A stretch of DNA of 64,000 nucleotides from Deroplatys truncata (taxonomy: Eukaryota > Arthropoda > Insecta > Mantodea > Mantidae). The translations under genes were made by a program, and so were the position numbers. The notes beneath the pieces are model-generated. The model made no database searches. It was not told where the DNA came from and saw only the letters and a program-made list of their open reading frames with translations. Shown here one piece after another: positions 43,039 through 54,249 of this stretch. Position 1 is the first letter of the stretch, and the number at the start of each line of letters is the position of its first letter. Where the stretch lies: the NCBI GenBank assembly GCA_030765065.1, contig CM060990.1, forward strand, positions 496,424,190-496,488,189, read 5' to 3'.

Positions 43039-44840
43039 TTATAACCTGTATAAATCATAGTTTTTCTTCTTGTACATAAATTTAATTCTCCTGGACTTTT
43101 CTATGAACTTCTTGCAGACAGCGTCGTAAAACTCATCAGGAGATTTTTCTTTCAACACAAGAATGTCTTTCTCTATAGGAAAGACAGCAAGATTACTTAG
43201 GCGCATCTGATCTTGCGTAGTTCGGAGATAAGTTCTGATTCGTCTCAAGGCTGAAAAACTCCTCTCAACTGTTGCAGTTGTTGGTGGAAATATGAGGATC
43301 AACTGTGCTAGTTTACAAACTTCAGTAAACACAAAGTGGAATTTATTTAACTTTACATATGAACAAATATCGTTTACTGCTTTGTTTGCATACTGGTGTT
43401 GGGCATACATTACTTTCAATTCATTTTCCAGACGAACAGTATAAAAGAAGTGGGCATATGGTTCTTCGAGTTGACTAAAGATATAGCCAGGGAAGGACTT
43501 ACTGAAGCTACTAAATTTATCACAATCCAGCAAATAAACAAATGTCAAATCTTTCTGTGCCTTAAATCTCAACTTCATTTGCAACAGTAAAATATCTACT
43601 ATTTCATAAAAGATCCTTTTCAACTGTTCCTTGTTCTTTGCTTGTCTCATAGGTCTACAATCGTTTTGATCTGTATCAACATTTTCTGCTTCTGCCTACA
43701 GTTCCTCAAAATCTGATTTCTTATTTTCTATAGTGTTTCAGAAAATTTTGATACTATGTTGTTACAGTATACCAGGTTCATACTTTTGTTTTGGATGACA
43801 TCATAGAGTATATCAGAAAATGAAAAAATCCTGTTAAAACAAGGAAAAACTTTGTCACGCGTTTCCTGAGAAAACGAATAAAACCTGATGCTACAATAAT
43901 CTCTTCTGGAGTCCAACTGTCTGGTTCATCTTCAGTCGGCAAGAAAAACTCAGTGAGCTGCTCTCTGTACATTAGTAGGGTATTCATTAATCTTGATGGA
44001 AAATTCCATCTTGTAGGAACTAAAGCTGGAAGCTTTTTAAGCATAAAGTCTTTAAGAGCATTTGTGCGGCTTGTAGAATGAGAAAATAAATTTGGTATGC
44101 CAGCCAAGGAAATGAAAACTTGCCTCTATTGCTTGATACAAGTTGTAGACTGTGAGAGCATTAAATTTAATTTTGGCTGTAACAAATTGAGCATGCTGAG
44201 GGATACTTGACTGTAATAAGTTTCTGAAGTCCAGATACATTTCTGACATTACAGCAGCTCCGCCATAGATGTGTGACCAGATTATCTGCACAATCCAAGT
44301 CCTGAACTACTCCAGTGACATGTCTGAATAGCCCCTGAGCAGTTCTATCTGAGGAAACATCAGAAAAATGCAAAAAAAAACCTTGACAGTTTCCATCATC
44401 ACCACCACATCAACACATCTTATAACTGTTAACAGTTGGCTCTGTTTGGAAATATCTGTCGTCTACTCTAGCATTCTTACTACAAAAGGTGCGTGTCTAA
44501 TTTCTAATTATATTTTGCCACTGACAACACTGGCAACTGAATTGATAACATCGTTTTGATTACTCTTAAAGGCTATACTTGTTTTTAAGCAGTTTGCCAA
44601 AAAGGAGGATCATAATTAGTCAATAATTTAAGCAACTTTATATGCATACACCTATTGTTTGAATTTTCTCCCTCTTCATGTCCTCTAAAGGGACATTCCT
44701 GCTTGCCAAAACAAGATACTGAGTCAATCCCCTTAAACTCAATCTATTTTCTGTCACCATTTCATTGTATAAGGAATCAGCAATTCTGTTTTGCTCATTT
44801 AATGTATGATCAATCCTTTGGGAACGAAAATTTAGCAAGG
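43039..44840 (-). pseudogene. hAT-family transposase (DUF4371/ZMYM1-like), broken
   Basis: Reading leftward from about 44760, FRGHEEGENSNN is the conserved start of the DUF4371-type region, followed by LTNYDPPFW. At about 44350-44250, DVSSDRTAQGLFRHVTGVVQ and a GGAAVMS stretch are the catalytic-domain landmarks. LPALVPTRWNFPSR and a helical insertion domain occupy 44110-43780. A 203-residue open segment (43650-43039) ends the protein with LIFPPTTATVERSFSALRRI, the hAT dimerisation core. All blocks are in family order over about 1.8 kb, but stops and indels separate at least six segments. It would excise hAT elements; terminal repeats were not identified. The C-terminal third is the best preserved. 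Confidence 0.85.
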
Positions 44841-44899
44841 CTGAAAATGCCCACAGATGGGCAACACATGTCTGTTGCTAATCGCAAGCAGTAACTATA

Positions 44900-46460
44900 T
44901 AATTCAAATTGCTGAAACCTGATCCACTCCATGGATTTCCTTCAGAAAAGAGTAACAAGCAGGGCCAAAAGAAGTTTATTTATCTCATTCGAACCAGTTA
45001 ACCACACATACTTCTCATGATGGCTTGTATTAAATGATCGCATGTAAACACGTGATTTTTCTCTGTGCTCACATTTTATTTCACTGAGTGGAGGTTTTGG
45101 CCTTCTATTTTGCACAATAAGCAGTTTTCCTCATAGTTATGTAGCGAAAATGGTTTATTGAGCAAACGTTTCACGACATCGCACATTGTGACATGCAAAA
45201 CTCAACACACGTGACAAATAGCTGCTGAAAAGAATCTGTTGTGTCAGTACATAGTAGCCAACTCTATCACCCGTCAGTACATGTTGCATGTTTACCGGTA
45301 TACGTATTTTAATTAAACTGCGTGACTTTCTTTACTGCAGTGAACGGGCTTTTAAGTTATTAAATTCCTATAATTGAAATAGACAACTTATGATTTTGTG
45401 TTCATAAAGAAAATTAAAATCCCCTATCTTTAGTAATAAAATCACTAGACTAGCAACACTTAACGTATCGGGAGCTGCTTCGGCTGTCCTGAGACTTGTC
45501 AGCTTGTCTTCGCTGGCAAGAATTTGTTGTATGACTTGCCCCTTCACGTCTCGCCAGCGAACACGTTTGTGATATCACACCGGTTAGTCACGCTCTCCCA
45601 CCTGAGATGACAGGTTATTAATTCCATACATTGCAAACGGAACCGAGTTTTATGGTAAGGAGCGCATTTTATGCAGTAACAGTATGCTAGAATGGAAACA
45701 GTCAACAGATAAGGAATAACTGATTTGTTATTTTTAAATTTAATAGTGATTCTTTCTTCAAAATTTACCCGGCTTCCCGCTAGCCCAGCTAGTCCACAGA
45801 AATGCCCCTGTTGCAAATACATGTTATTGTAGGTGCAATAGTACTGAAATTATTATGAATATATGAAAATTGTTGAAACAAAGCTGGTGAAAAGTGTTTC
45901 CTTTACTGCAGGTAGGTATAGTAACGTTTTTCTTTCGTCAAAGACATTAATTACGCTAACAACTTTGTCGTAATTACTACAGCATGTAGCCATGTCCACC
46001 ACCGAGTTACAATTGGTTGTGGAGCCAAGGTAATTCCAGGTTCCGTCCCCTTAAGTATTTGTATTCTTGAGGGTGCCTTGCGAAATATGTTTTTCATCTT
46101 GGCTATAAAAGTATCAACATCTGGAAAATAGGTTCTAATTTCTTCCTGAACTCGGTAACGATAATGTGCTAGACATGTTTAGTGTATTAATGTGGCATAA
46201 CGTTTAACATTATATTTTAAACATCCTTTGAGCTATATGTAACATACGTTAGATCTGATGGTTTCGTCATTTGTGCTGAAATTTTCCGTGCCAAATTCCG
46301 TCGCAAACGATGCTAATTGTGATGATGGTTTTGGTGTGTGATTCTCTACTTTAGTTTTATTGCCATAGTTCTCCGCTGGTTTGTATGCAGCGAATAAATG
46401 GAACAGTCGCAACGAAACCGGGTATTGTGAAGGGAATGGGAGAGGAGGAATGTGGAGAGA
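44900..46460. other. Intergenic DNA, nothing recognised
   Basis: Neither strand shows a convincing protein match. The open stretch 45544-45822 (minus) has no recognised domain. Confidence 0.5.
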
Positions 46461-46745
46461 GTCGTCCTCCGTGGCGTAGTGGTTACCATGCTGGATTTAG
46501 TTCCCGAGGTTGAGGGTTCAAACCCGGCGGAGGGCGATAGATTTTTCGGGCTTAAAAATCCTTAGCATGGCTTCCTTCGGAAGGGAAGTAAAGCCGGTGG
46601 TCCCATGTCGTAGATTTACGGCACGTAAAAGAACCTCAAGCTTGATAGAGAGGACTCTGAGCAAAATTTCCGGTCTTTCACGCCCAATATAGAATGGGAC
46701 GCTAAGGACCGCAGCAGTTAAAGAGCGTCCATAAATAAAACTCAA
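46461..46745 (+). mobile_element. Glu-tRNA-like SINE, copy 2
   Basis: GTCGTCCTCCGTGGCGTAGT and GGGTTCAAACCCGGCGGAGG mark the Pol III boxes. The body matches copies 1 and 3 through to CCATAAATAAAACTCAATTT. Confidence 0.88.
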
Positions 46746-46814
46746 TTTAATTTTTTTAACAGTACCTGACGTCACCTGTACTCCGTGTGGTAACACGATT
46801 GCTCTGTTTTCTTA

Positions 46815-46905
46815 CTTAAATAGAGTTTTTTATTTATGGACGCTCTTTAACGCTGTATATTGGGCGTGGAAGACCGGTAATTTTGCTCAGAGGCTTCTGT
46901 TTACT
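46815..46905 (-). mobile_element. 3' fragment of the same SINE, opposite orientation
   Basis: GAGTTTTTTATTTATGGACG followed by CTCTTTAACGC and ATATTGGGCGTG is the complement of the SINE 3' end, with a short internal deletion. It stands tail-to-tail with copy 2 about 70 bp away, giving an inverted repeat. Confidence 0.8.
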
Positions 46906-48387
46906 TGCTAAAATCCGTCTGCCTGGTCATAATAAATTTAACCCTCGAGCGGCAGCGCTGTTGCAAATTGACTACCAAGGAACATATTTTCTTTATTATT
47001 GTCACAAGAATGATATAAGAAGCTTTAGCTAATCTTATATCAATCTTTAACAATGTCTTCAGTACTTTTCCTGACTTCATAGTGTAAGGCTGTGTGTCTT
47101 ACAATAGTTTTCTTACGACGTAGCAATTTGGAGGAAATTTACACCACGCTGCTGGTCATGTAAGTAACATTGAATTTTTTGCATATACATAATCAGTTTT
47201 CATTATTAAACAAAACGTTTGGTAAATCTAAAGGCCCAGGGTTCAATTTCTACCTGGAGGGAGGAACAGTTTCTTGAACATGGATTATTTCTGTCTTTCT
47301 TTATTTGGAAATATGAATGAGATTGTGAATAAATGTATAAAAATAGAAAGTAATATTACCCAAAGATAATGACCAAAGAGAAAGATATTATAAAAACTTT
47401 CCTTGCGTAAAAGGTAATTCAAGAGGTGTGACTGAAGAAAACCATGCTTCTAGCCTGATTGATGATAATATGGTTGACGAAATTACCTTCATTGACTTAT
47501 ATGTAAAAAATATGAAGACTGACACCTGTTAATTTATACACCTGTATAATATTTATGGTAAACAATACATATGAATAGTTTATGTGTTATATTTTCTATA
47601 TTTCAATTTAAGTTTTCAGTTTCAAATAGGTTTAGTATTAAAAACTGGTTGCAGAATTGCAACGCGCTGCTACCCGATGTTTAAACATTAAAACCAAGTC
47701 CAAGATGGGGAGACAGATAAATGGTGTACTTCAAATCTTGATACACTATTACCTGGTGAAGTTACTTTATTTTATTTTGTAAATCGAAACATTATCTTGT
47801 GTCCATTGGTCATTTACGATTTGCCTCTTACGAAATTTTGGGGGAACTTTACTGAAATTTCTCAAGACTTTAAGGGATATTTTCCGAAAGAAAAGCGAAG
47901 ATGTTGGCTACTCTGAAAATATATTTTGAATTTGGCTCCAAACCGTATGAAAAAGATAACGTGGTGACGAGAAGTTGAAAGAGAGATTAAGTTTTGCGTT
48001 ATTGTAAGGTTAATCCTGCCTGCGGCACCGAAACTTTGATTAGGAATTACAAATATGGAGAGGCAAAAGACCAACAACCAACCGCGAGAACTAACTCTAC
48101 AGGAGATTCGTGCAAGAAATATAGCAGAAATGAGAATCAAGGTTTGTGTAAGGCCTTCCAAAGGTTTATTGCAACAGCGGGGTTCATGTTAAATAGGCTT
48201 AAATTGTTGATAAGTTTATTGCCTATAGACTCAATTACAAGTTTCGAGTATTGTCAAGTACAAAGATAAAAACTTATATTACAGTTTAGAAAATATATGT
48301 TTACACTTTGTTGGATGAATATTGCATACAGGGCTCTTTCAGGCATTGTTAAGTACAAAGAAGAAAATCATTATTATATACAGGATT
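46906..48387. other. Intergenic DNA, nothing recognised
   Basis: Contains a scatter of accidental open frames (for example around 47862-48161) but no recognised gene. Confidence 0.5.
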
Positions 48388-49555
48388 GTTTAAAAGATAT
48401 TTTGGCAAATCTGCTCTTAGTTCTCTTTCTTAAAAATGGTTATAAAAGCAATAGGGAAGTGAATAAAATACCGTAAGAGTGAGTTTAGAAGTGGATGTGA
48501 TCTGTTCAACAGCTGGTGCCCACCCCTTTTAGGTGCTTTACTTTTATAGGCAAATCGGGTTTTGAACACAACAAACATAGCAATTTTTGATTCTCGGCCG
48601 CAACTGCTACACACCTTTCCTTCTAAAACAACATCCCTCGGCTACGCTTTGAGGCTGAGGAGCCTCAATCTCTTGGCTACGCCTTGAGGCTGAGTATCTT
48701 ACCGGCTTTACTTTTATAGGCAAATCACATTATGAACACAATAAATGTAGCCATTTTTTATTCTTGGCTGCAACTGCCATACTCCTTTCCTTCTAAAATC
48801 ATCCCTTGGCTACACTTTGAGGCTGAGGGCCTTCAATCTCTTGGCTACGCCTTGAGGCTGAGTATCTTGCCGGCTTTGGCAGCATTAAATATTCGTCTGT
48901 TGACAACACATTATTTTCATCACCAAGGAAGAGAACTAAGAGCAGATTGTCGGATATTTTTTTACACTCTGTTTGAATCTAAAGCTGTTGCTGACATTCT
49001 CCTCTTAGTGTATCCTCCACAGCGATGAAAATGATGTGTTATATGTTCAATATGTCATTCTATGTCATACGTTTGCTCTAATGTAATGCTGGCAACATAT
49101 GAATAACTAATGCCGCCAAAGCCGGTAAGATACTCAGCCTCAAGGCATAGCCGAGAGATTGAGGGCCCTCAGCCTCAAAGCGTAGCCGAGGGATGTTTTT
49201 TAGAAGGAGAGGAGTGTAGCAAGTTGCAGCATAGCCGAGGGATCTGCGCGTCTAAAACTCGAATGATTCACGTTCGCAGAAACAACAGCACGTCACATAT
49301 TTAGCAGATTTGACTTTTTATTTAGGTTGTCAGTTCCCTCTTTGCATGCGATTTAGCAAAAAAATGGCTACATTTGTTATGTTCATAACACAATTTACCT
49401 ATAAAAGTAAAAGGGGCGGGCAGTTGGGCACCAGATATTGAAGAGATCACATTCACTTCTAAACTCACTCCTAAGGTAATTTATTCGCTTTCCTTTTGCT
49501 TTTATAAGCATTTTCAGCGGGGATACACTAAGAGAAGATTTGCCACTATTTGATA
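48388..49555. mobile_element. Foldback-like element with about 400-bp inverted arms
   Basis: The left arm (about 48388-48935) and right arm (about 49085-49555) are inverted copies. GTGAGTTTAGAAGTGGATGTGATCT on the left pairs with AGATCACATTCACTTCTAAACTCAC-type sequence at about 49450-49480, and CCGGCTTTGGCAGCATTA pairs with TAATGCCGCCAAAGCCGG at 49109-49126. The left arm holds a tandem duplication of about 175 bp (units near 48529 and 48703) with repeated TTGGCTACGCCTTGAGGCTG. The spacer has no transposase. Related arms occur at 50283 and 53313-53995, so this is a family. Termini and target duplication not resolved. Confidence 0.7.
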
Positions 49556-50282
49556 TTTTCTTTGCTCAATGTTGAATGTTGTTATCCAGCGCTCAATGAA
49601 ACTTAAGTGTTTCTAGGTTGCAAGTATAATATAACTATGTGCTTTCTAGAAAACTTACAGTGCACATAGATTTCTTCACTAGATCTTTGTAAATGTATGA
49701 AATGATGCCAGAGGAGCACGATTTAGTAGTTGAGTTTTTGACACTCAGTCCAATGTGTTAATTTGGAGTTACTTGTTTTTTTTAGTAGAATTAAAATCAA
49801 ATAGATTTTTGGTATTCTCTTGGTATTTCAAAGAATGCGTTTGTACAGGTTTTGAGAACATCCACGTGACAGAGAATTGTGGAATGCATGGAAATCCCTA
49901 AGTTTAACACACTTCAACTGCTGTAGATGAATAAATTTCTCCTCAATTTTGATGGGAATCACAGACATGGCTTCTGTTGTCTTGGACATTCTTTTGGCAA
50001 AAATGGTCCAAGGCTCACTGAATCTTAATTTGTAGTCAGTTGTACCCAAAGGATTGTATCGTAGGCATCAAATGTCACTGACAACTGGTTCTCTAGGTTT
50101 TGACCCAGGTCAAATTGATGAATACCATGAGATCTTAAGGTATGCTTTGAAGAAATCATGCCGGAGATGTTGCACATTGTATGGCTTTGGGTTTTGCGTA
50201 GCATTTGTGTATATGTCCATGTACATTGCAGGTGTAAAAATATGGGCAATTCTGAATTAAGTTAGTCTTCATTGAAAACGCA
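49556..50282. other. Unassigned DNA with weak coding texture on the minus strand
   Basis: Minus-strand pieces at 49828-50049 and 50025-50249 (including GTTDYKLRFSEPWTIFAKR and NQLSVTFDAYDTILWVQ) overlap in adjacent frames and could be one decayed protein. I do not recognise it. Confidence 0.3.
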
Positions 50283-50435
50283 TATAAAAGCAAAAGGAAA
50301 GGGAATAAATTACCTTAAGAGTGAATTTAGAAGTAGATGTGATCTCGTTAATAGCTGGTGCCCACCTGCCTGCCCCTTTTAGATGTTTTACTTTTACAGG
50401 AAAATTGCAATATGAACACAACAAATGTAGCCAGC
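50283..50435 (+). repeat. Partial foldback arm
   Basis: AGAGTGAATTTAGAAGTAGA, then ATAGCTGGTGCCCACC, then TATGAACACAACAAATGTAGCC matches the outer left arm at 48465-48580 in the same orientation. Confidence 0.7.
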
Positions 50436-50959
50436 TTCCCACTAATACACATGCGCAATGGGAACTGCCAACCTAAATAAGAAGTGAAATCCACAAAATA
50501 AGGGATGTGTTGTTATAATCGGCGCAACAGTTCTAGACACGTGAAAATCTTAATGAGAGCTATGATGCGAGTTGCTTACCAGATCAGGTGGTGACCGGTC
50601 GACTGCATACTGCAGGAGTGCGTGGGACAGTCATCGTCAAATATCCACACCGGTTATGCACTGCTTTGCGCTGATAAACTTAGTTATATACAGTGTATTA
50701 AAATCCACGCTGTAAAAAGCGCTTAATATAAAAACGCTGTCAATCATTGCCTCCAATTCTTCCACACCTAACAACCCTTGCTCTTCTGCGGAATCACTCA
50801 CATTATTGCCGTCATCGCTGCTATCACTACTTTCTGCACCATTATCTTGGATGAGAATTCTTTCTATTTGATTTTCTGCAATTCCGTATTAATGATTCTT
50901 AATTTATTCAACATGTCGACATACATTTTCCCATTCTGGCCTTCCAATTTCAGCAAATT

Positions 50960-52345
50960 GTTGGCGTTATAACTGCTCCACATATTTTAATTTAAAAGTC
51001 GTTTTCTGCATGCCACCCATTTTTTGATATCAGCCCAGATTAATTCGATTGGGTTTAGATCTGGGTGATCGATGGCAGTCTAAGTACATTATGGCGATGT
51101 TGTATTACTATCTGGTCAAGTATGTATGACGTCTGAAGCTGTTTGTTGGTTTTAATTAAGTTATATAGTTTTGTTTTACTCATGCTTTCATCTAAAGCTA
51201 TATTATGTCTAAGTAACCAAGCTCTCATTTCTTCTTTCAATGAATTTGAGGTAGGTGGTTTGTCAATTGAGTGTTGATGCATTGTGAAGCATTGTCAATG
51301 ACCAGAACAGACCCAGCAGGCATATTAGGTCTCAACATGGCGTTGATTCACTTCATGTACTTTTCTGTATTCATTTCTTGATGAAAATCTCCTGTTGTTT
51401 GTTGCGACTTGTAAAAGAAGGGCATTTGGAACGAAGCCGATCTCTCCAACAGCATGAACGATAATAACTATTTGCCCTTTAGCAACAGGAACCTGCAACC
51501 TAATTCGCTATCGTCACTCCAACTTTTAGATGCTGTAGGACTGCTGTGTATGTATGACTCATCTTCATACACTATAGTATTTTTCTGAAATTTGTAGCAC
51601 CACCATAAAAATTGATGCTGATATAAGTACACACTGATATAAGTACATATAAAATTATACTCATTTGGAAAGGTAGAATCAGACTGAAAAATTCAATGCC
51701 ATAGCCGGGATTTGAACCACGGATCTTAGGCTTTCCGTGCCGTTGGTCTAACTGACTAAGCTATCATGGCAACATTTACTTATTATTTTTTTTATTTTAT
51801 TATTTTTTTTATTTTATTTATTTATTTATTTATTTTGCTTTTCTGTTAAGAGTTCTTCTATTTGATTTTGGTTTCTTCCACTTGAACCCTAAATCTTTAA
51901 TAATTTTTCTGAGATTTGTAGCACCACCTTGTAAGTTTCTGCTGTCTTTCAGCTTGATGAGCAATCTGCTTATCGTTAGCACAGTTTTTTCTTCCACCTA
52001 GGAATTGTGAATCGTGCGCCGAATGACGCATTCGAAATCATTTATTTCTGTAGTACGTTTAGGGACCTTATGTTTCTTCCCAGGTGTGTCAAATGGTACT
52101 CTTTCATCCATATGTTTTTTTTTCTTATCTTTGAGAACTCTGGAATTGGAACTCGTTGAAACACCAGTTGCTTTGACTACTCTTTCTTTCATTCTCTTAA
52201 GGCTTTTGTGGAACTCGGATGAACATATATTTTCTTCCTTCATCTCTGCTTCTTGCTTCATGAAGTCGAGGACATTTGCAATTATTTCCCTACTTTGACT
52301 ACGTAACACCTTACCACTTAACTTTGAAAACATAGGAGCCATGGT
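50960..52345 (-). pseudogene. IS630/Tc1-mariner-superfamily DDE transposase, broken
   Basis: The start is the ATG ending at 52342 (MAPMFSKLSGKVLRSQSREI). The N-terminal 114 residues are open and helical, ending ECVIRRTIHNS. GGATNLRKIIKDLGFKWKKP at about 51850-51930 continues the DNA-binding part. After the SINE insertion, VYEDESYIHSSPTASKSWSD holds the first Asp (about 51570) and VLVIDNAS the second (about 51310). Then SLKEEMRAWLLRHNIALDES and QHRHNVLRLPS lead to DLNPIELIWADIKKWV (about 51010-51060) with the final acidic residue. This order is typical of a high-copy arthropod DDE_3 family. Stops and indels break it in several places, and a GGATNLRK-coding stretch is duplicated at about 51590. 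No element ends identified. Confidence 0.78.
51676..51775 (-). mobile_element. tRNA-headed SINE inserted in the transposase pseudogene
   Basis: On the minus strand 51770-51697 resembles a tRNA: GCCATGATAGCTTAGTCAGT at the 5' end and GGTTCAAATCCCGG as B box, followed by the SINE body fragment also seen at 14395. A (TTTAT)n tract at about 51780-51836 lies just outside its head. The cloverleaf is imperfect, so it is not called a tRNA gene. Confidence 0.6.
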
Positions 52346-52719
52346 TATAAATATAACAAATATAAAATAAGTACTTTTTAGATACTGCAGCTCTCTTTAA
52401 AATTACAACCAGATGCAGACACTTTCTATGCAGACTGTATGTGTTACGCACTGTGAGTAAGCAAAGGTATTATATCGCTTTCGTTGATAAAGCTAAACAT
52501 AAACCATTCCTAGACTCGGCAGCTGGGTTGGCAATCAAGGTCACGATTCCAGAAGTTTTGCGCGAGTAATACTACTTATTTTGTATTGCCGCTGACAAAA
52601 ACGTACTGCATTCAGAGTAACAGTGCATAATACAAAACAAAATGGTATGCACAGGATGCGAAAATAATGTATACAGCATTGTAAGACACCACTTAGGTAT
52701 TGAAAAGTTACAGTTCAAC
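52346..52719. other. Intergenic DNA, nothing recognised
   Basis: Probably 5' flank of the IS630-like element; no inverted end could be matched. Confidence 0.4.
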
Positions 52720-53290
52720 CTTCCGTGAATTCAGAAACCTAAGCTTATATAAAAAAGAAACCTAACCTAAGGCTAACCTTCCGTGGACTAGTGGTACCGT
52801 GTTAGCCTCTAGTTCCCAAGGTCGCGGGTTCAAACCCGGCGGAGGGCGATGGATTTTTACGGGTGTAAAAATCGTTAGCACGCCTTCCTTTGGAAGGGAA
52901 GTAAAGCCGGTGGTCCCGTGTCGTAGATTTGCGGCACGTAAAAGAACCTCAAGCTTGATTAAGAGGCCTCTGAGCAAAATTACCGGTGTTTCACGCCCAA
53001 TATAGAATGGGACGCTAAGAACCATAGTAGTTAAAGAGCGTCCATAAATAAAACTCATTTTCAATTTTTCCGTGAATTCAGAAACCTAAGCTTATATAAA
53101 AAAAACCTAACCTAGGGCTAACCTTCTGTAAATTCAGAAACCTAAGTTTATATAAAAAAACGTAACCTAAGGCTAACCTTCCAAGAATTCAGAAACCTAA
53201 GTGTAACCTTTCGTGAATTCAGAAACTTAAGTGTATATAAAAAAAAAGGTAACCTAAGGCTAACCTTCCATGAATTAGAAACATAATTAA
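52720..53290. repeat. 57-bp satellite array interrupted by a SINE
   Basis: Five to six units share CTAACCTTCCGTGAATTCAG, then AAACCTAAG-TTATATAAAAAA and ACCTAACCTAAGG. One unit is split by the SINE at 52779-53067. One unit near 53179-53207 is shortened. Confidence 0.8.
52779..53067 (+). mobile_element. Glu-tRNA-like SINE, copy 3
   Basis: A box near 52786 (CCGTGGACTAGTGG) and B box CGGGTTCAAACCCGG near 52825; the 3' end reads CCATAAATAAAACTCATTTT. TTCCGTG on both sides may be the target duplication, although it also resembles the SINE's own start. Confidence 0.85.
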
Positions 53291-53312
53291 GAACGCACAC
53301 CGAAAGAGTTGG

Positions 53313-53995
53313 CGGTGTCTTACCGGCTTTGGCAGCATTAGTTATTCATATGTTGCCAGCATTGTGTTAGAGCTAGAGGATGACATAGATTGACATCTGT
53401 AGGACATATAAGACATCACTTCCATTGCTGTTGAAGACCAACTTAAAGCAGAATGTTGAAAATATGCTTCTTCTTTAACTTCCTTTTGTTGTGGAATGAA
53501 CTGAATCACATTCCATTTGGGTGTAGCCCTTCTCCAAACGGATAAACTTCGATATTGGATTATGGCCGGTATCACTATACACACGTAACACGCACATATA
53601 CTGCATGACTTTTATAAACTTCAACACATTATTACACATAATAAAGAACAAATAACATGGTGCTTTACTTATTTTTGTGAATATATGGCATATTTTGTCA
53701 CTTTTGTTCCATATTACTGACTCTTAGAAGTCCCATCACATATATCTCACTGGTGGCATCATGGGAATGTTGGATGCGTTGTCTCTCCGCTGCCAACATT
53801 TGAAATCCCAACATAGTTGAAAACATGATTGAGGGTCCTCAGCCTTAAGGCATAGCCAAGGATTGAGTGTCCTCAGCCTCAAAGCGTGGCTGAGGGATGT
53901 TTTTTAGAAGGAGAGGAGTGTAGCATTGCGGCCTTTGGAGGCAACTGTGAAGCGACAACAAGGCGTGGCCGAGGGATCTGCGTGTCTAAAACTTG
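53313..53995. mobile_element. Foldback-like element, second copy (inner arms only)
   Basis: TTACCGGCTTTGGCAGCATT at 53321 matches the complement of 49109-49130. The segment 53829-53990 (GATTGAGGGTCCTCAGCC, then GGGATGTTTTTTAGAAGGAG and GATCTGCGTGTCTAAAAC) matches 49160-49260 directly. The spacer differs from the first copy and contains an open 80-codon minus-strand frame (53584-53342) of unknown meaning. Confidence 0.6.
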
Positions 53996-54249
53996 AATGA
54001 TTGACTTTGGCAACAATTCCTTCCAAAAGTTCCAAAATCAGCCAAAAACGACTATATAAGAATGGCTGCATAAAACGGAGGGTGGGTGGGCAATATATTA
54101 CCCCAAGAGCAACATCTACTGCACCAAAACTTTCGTCATCAACCAAGAAGTACTGTGGATACTAAAAAAAACCCCAATTTTTTAAGTTAAAAGCTTCTAT
54201 TTTCACCATAATCCAATATCGAAGTAGAACCCTCCAAACACTTTTGGAT
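53996..54249. other. Unassigned flank
   Basis: GGGTGGGTGGGCAATATATT near 54083 faintly resembles the outer foldback arm; nothing else recognised. Confidence 0.3.

Noticed and set aside
46518-46796. 92-codon minus-strand frame similar to one at 52762-53064
   Set aside because: The similarity is due to both lying in SINE copies; the frame is antisense to the SINE and includes its tRNA-derived head.
47862-48161. 99-codon minus-strand frame with hydrophobic start
   Set aside because: The opposite strand is about equally open, no domain is recognisable and there is no promoter or splice context.
51697-51770. tRNA gene on the minus strand
   Set aside because: Acceptor and T stems are imperfect and the sequence continues into a SINE body also present at 14395.
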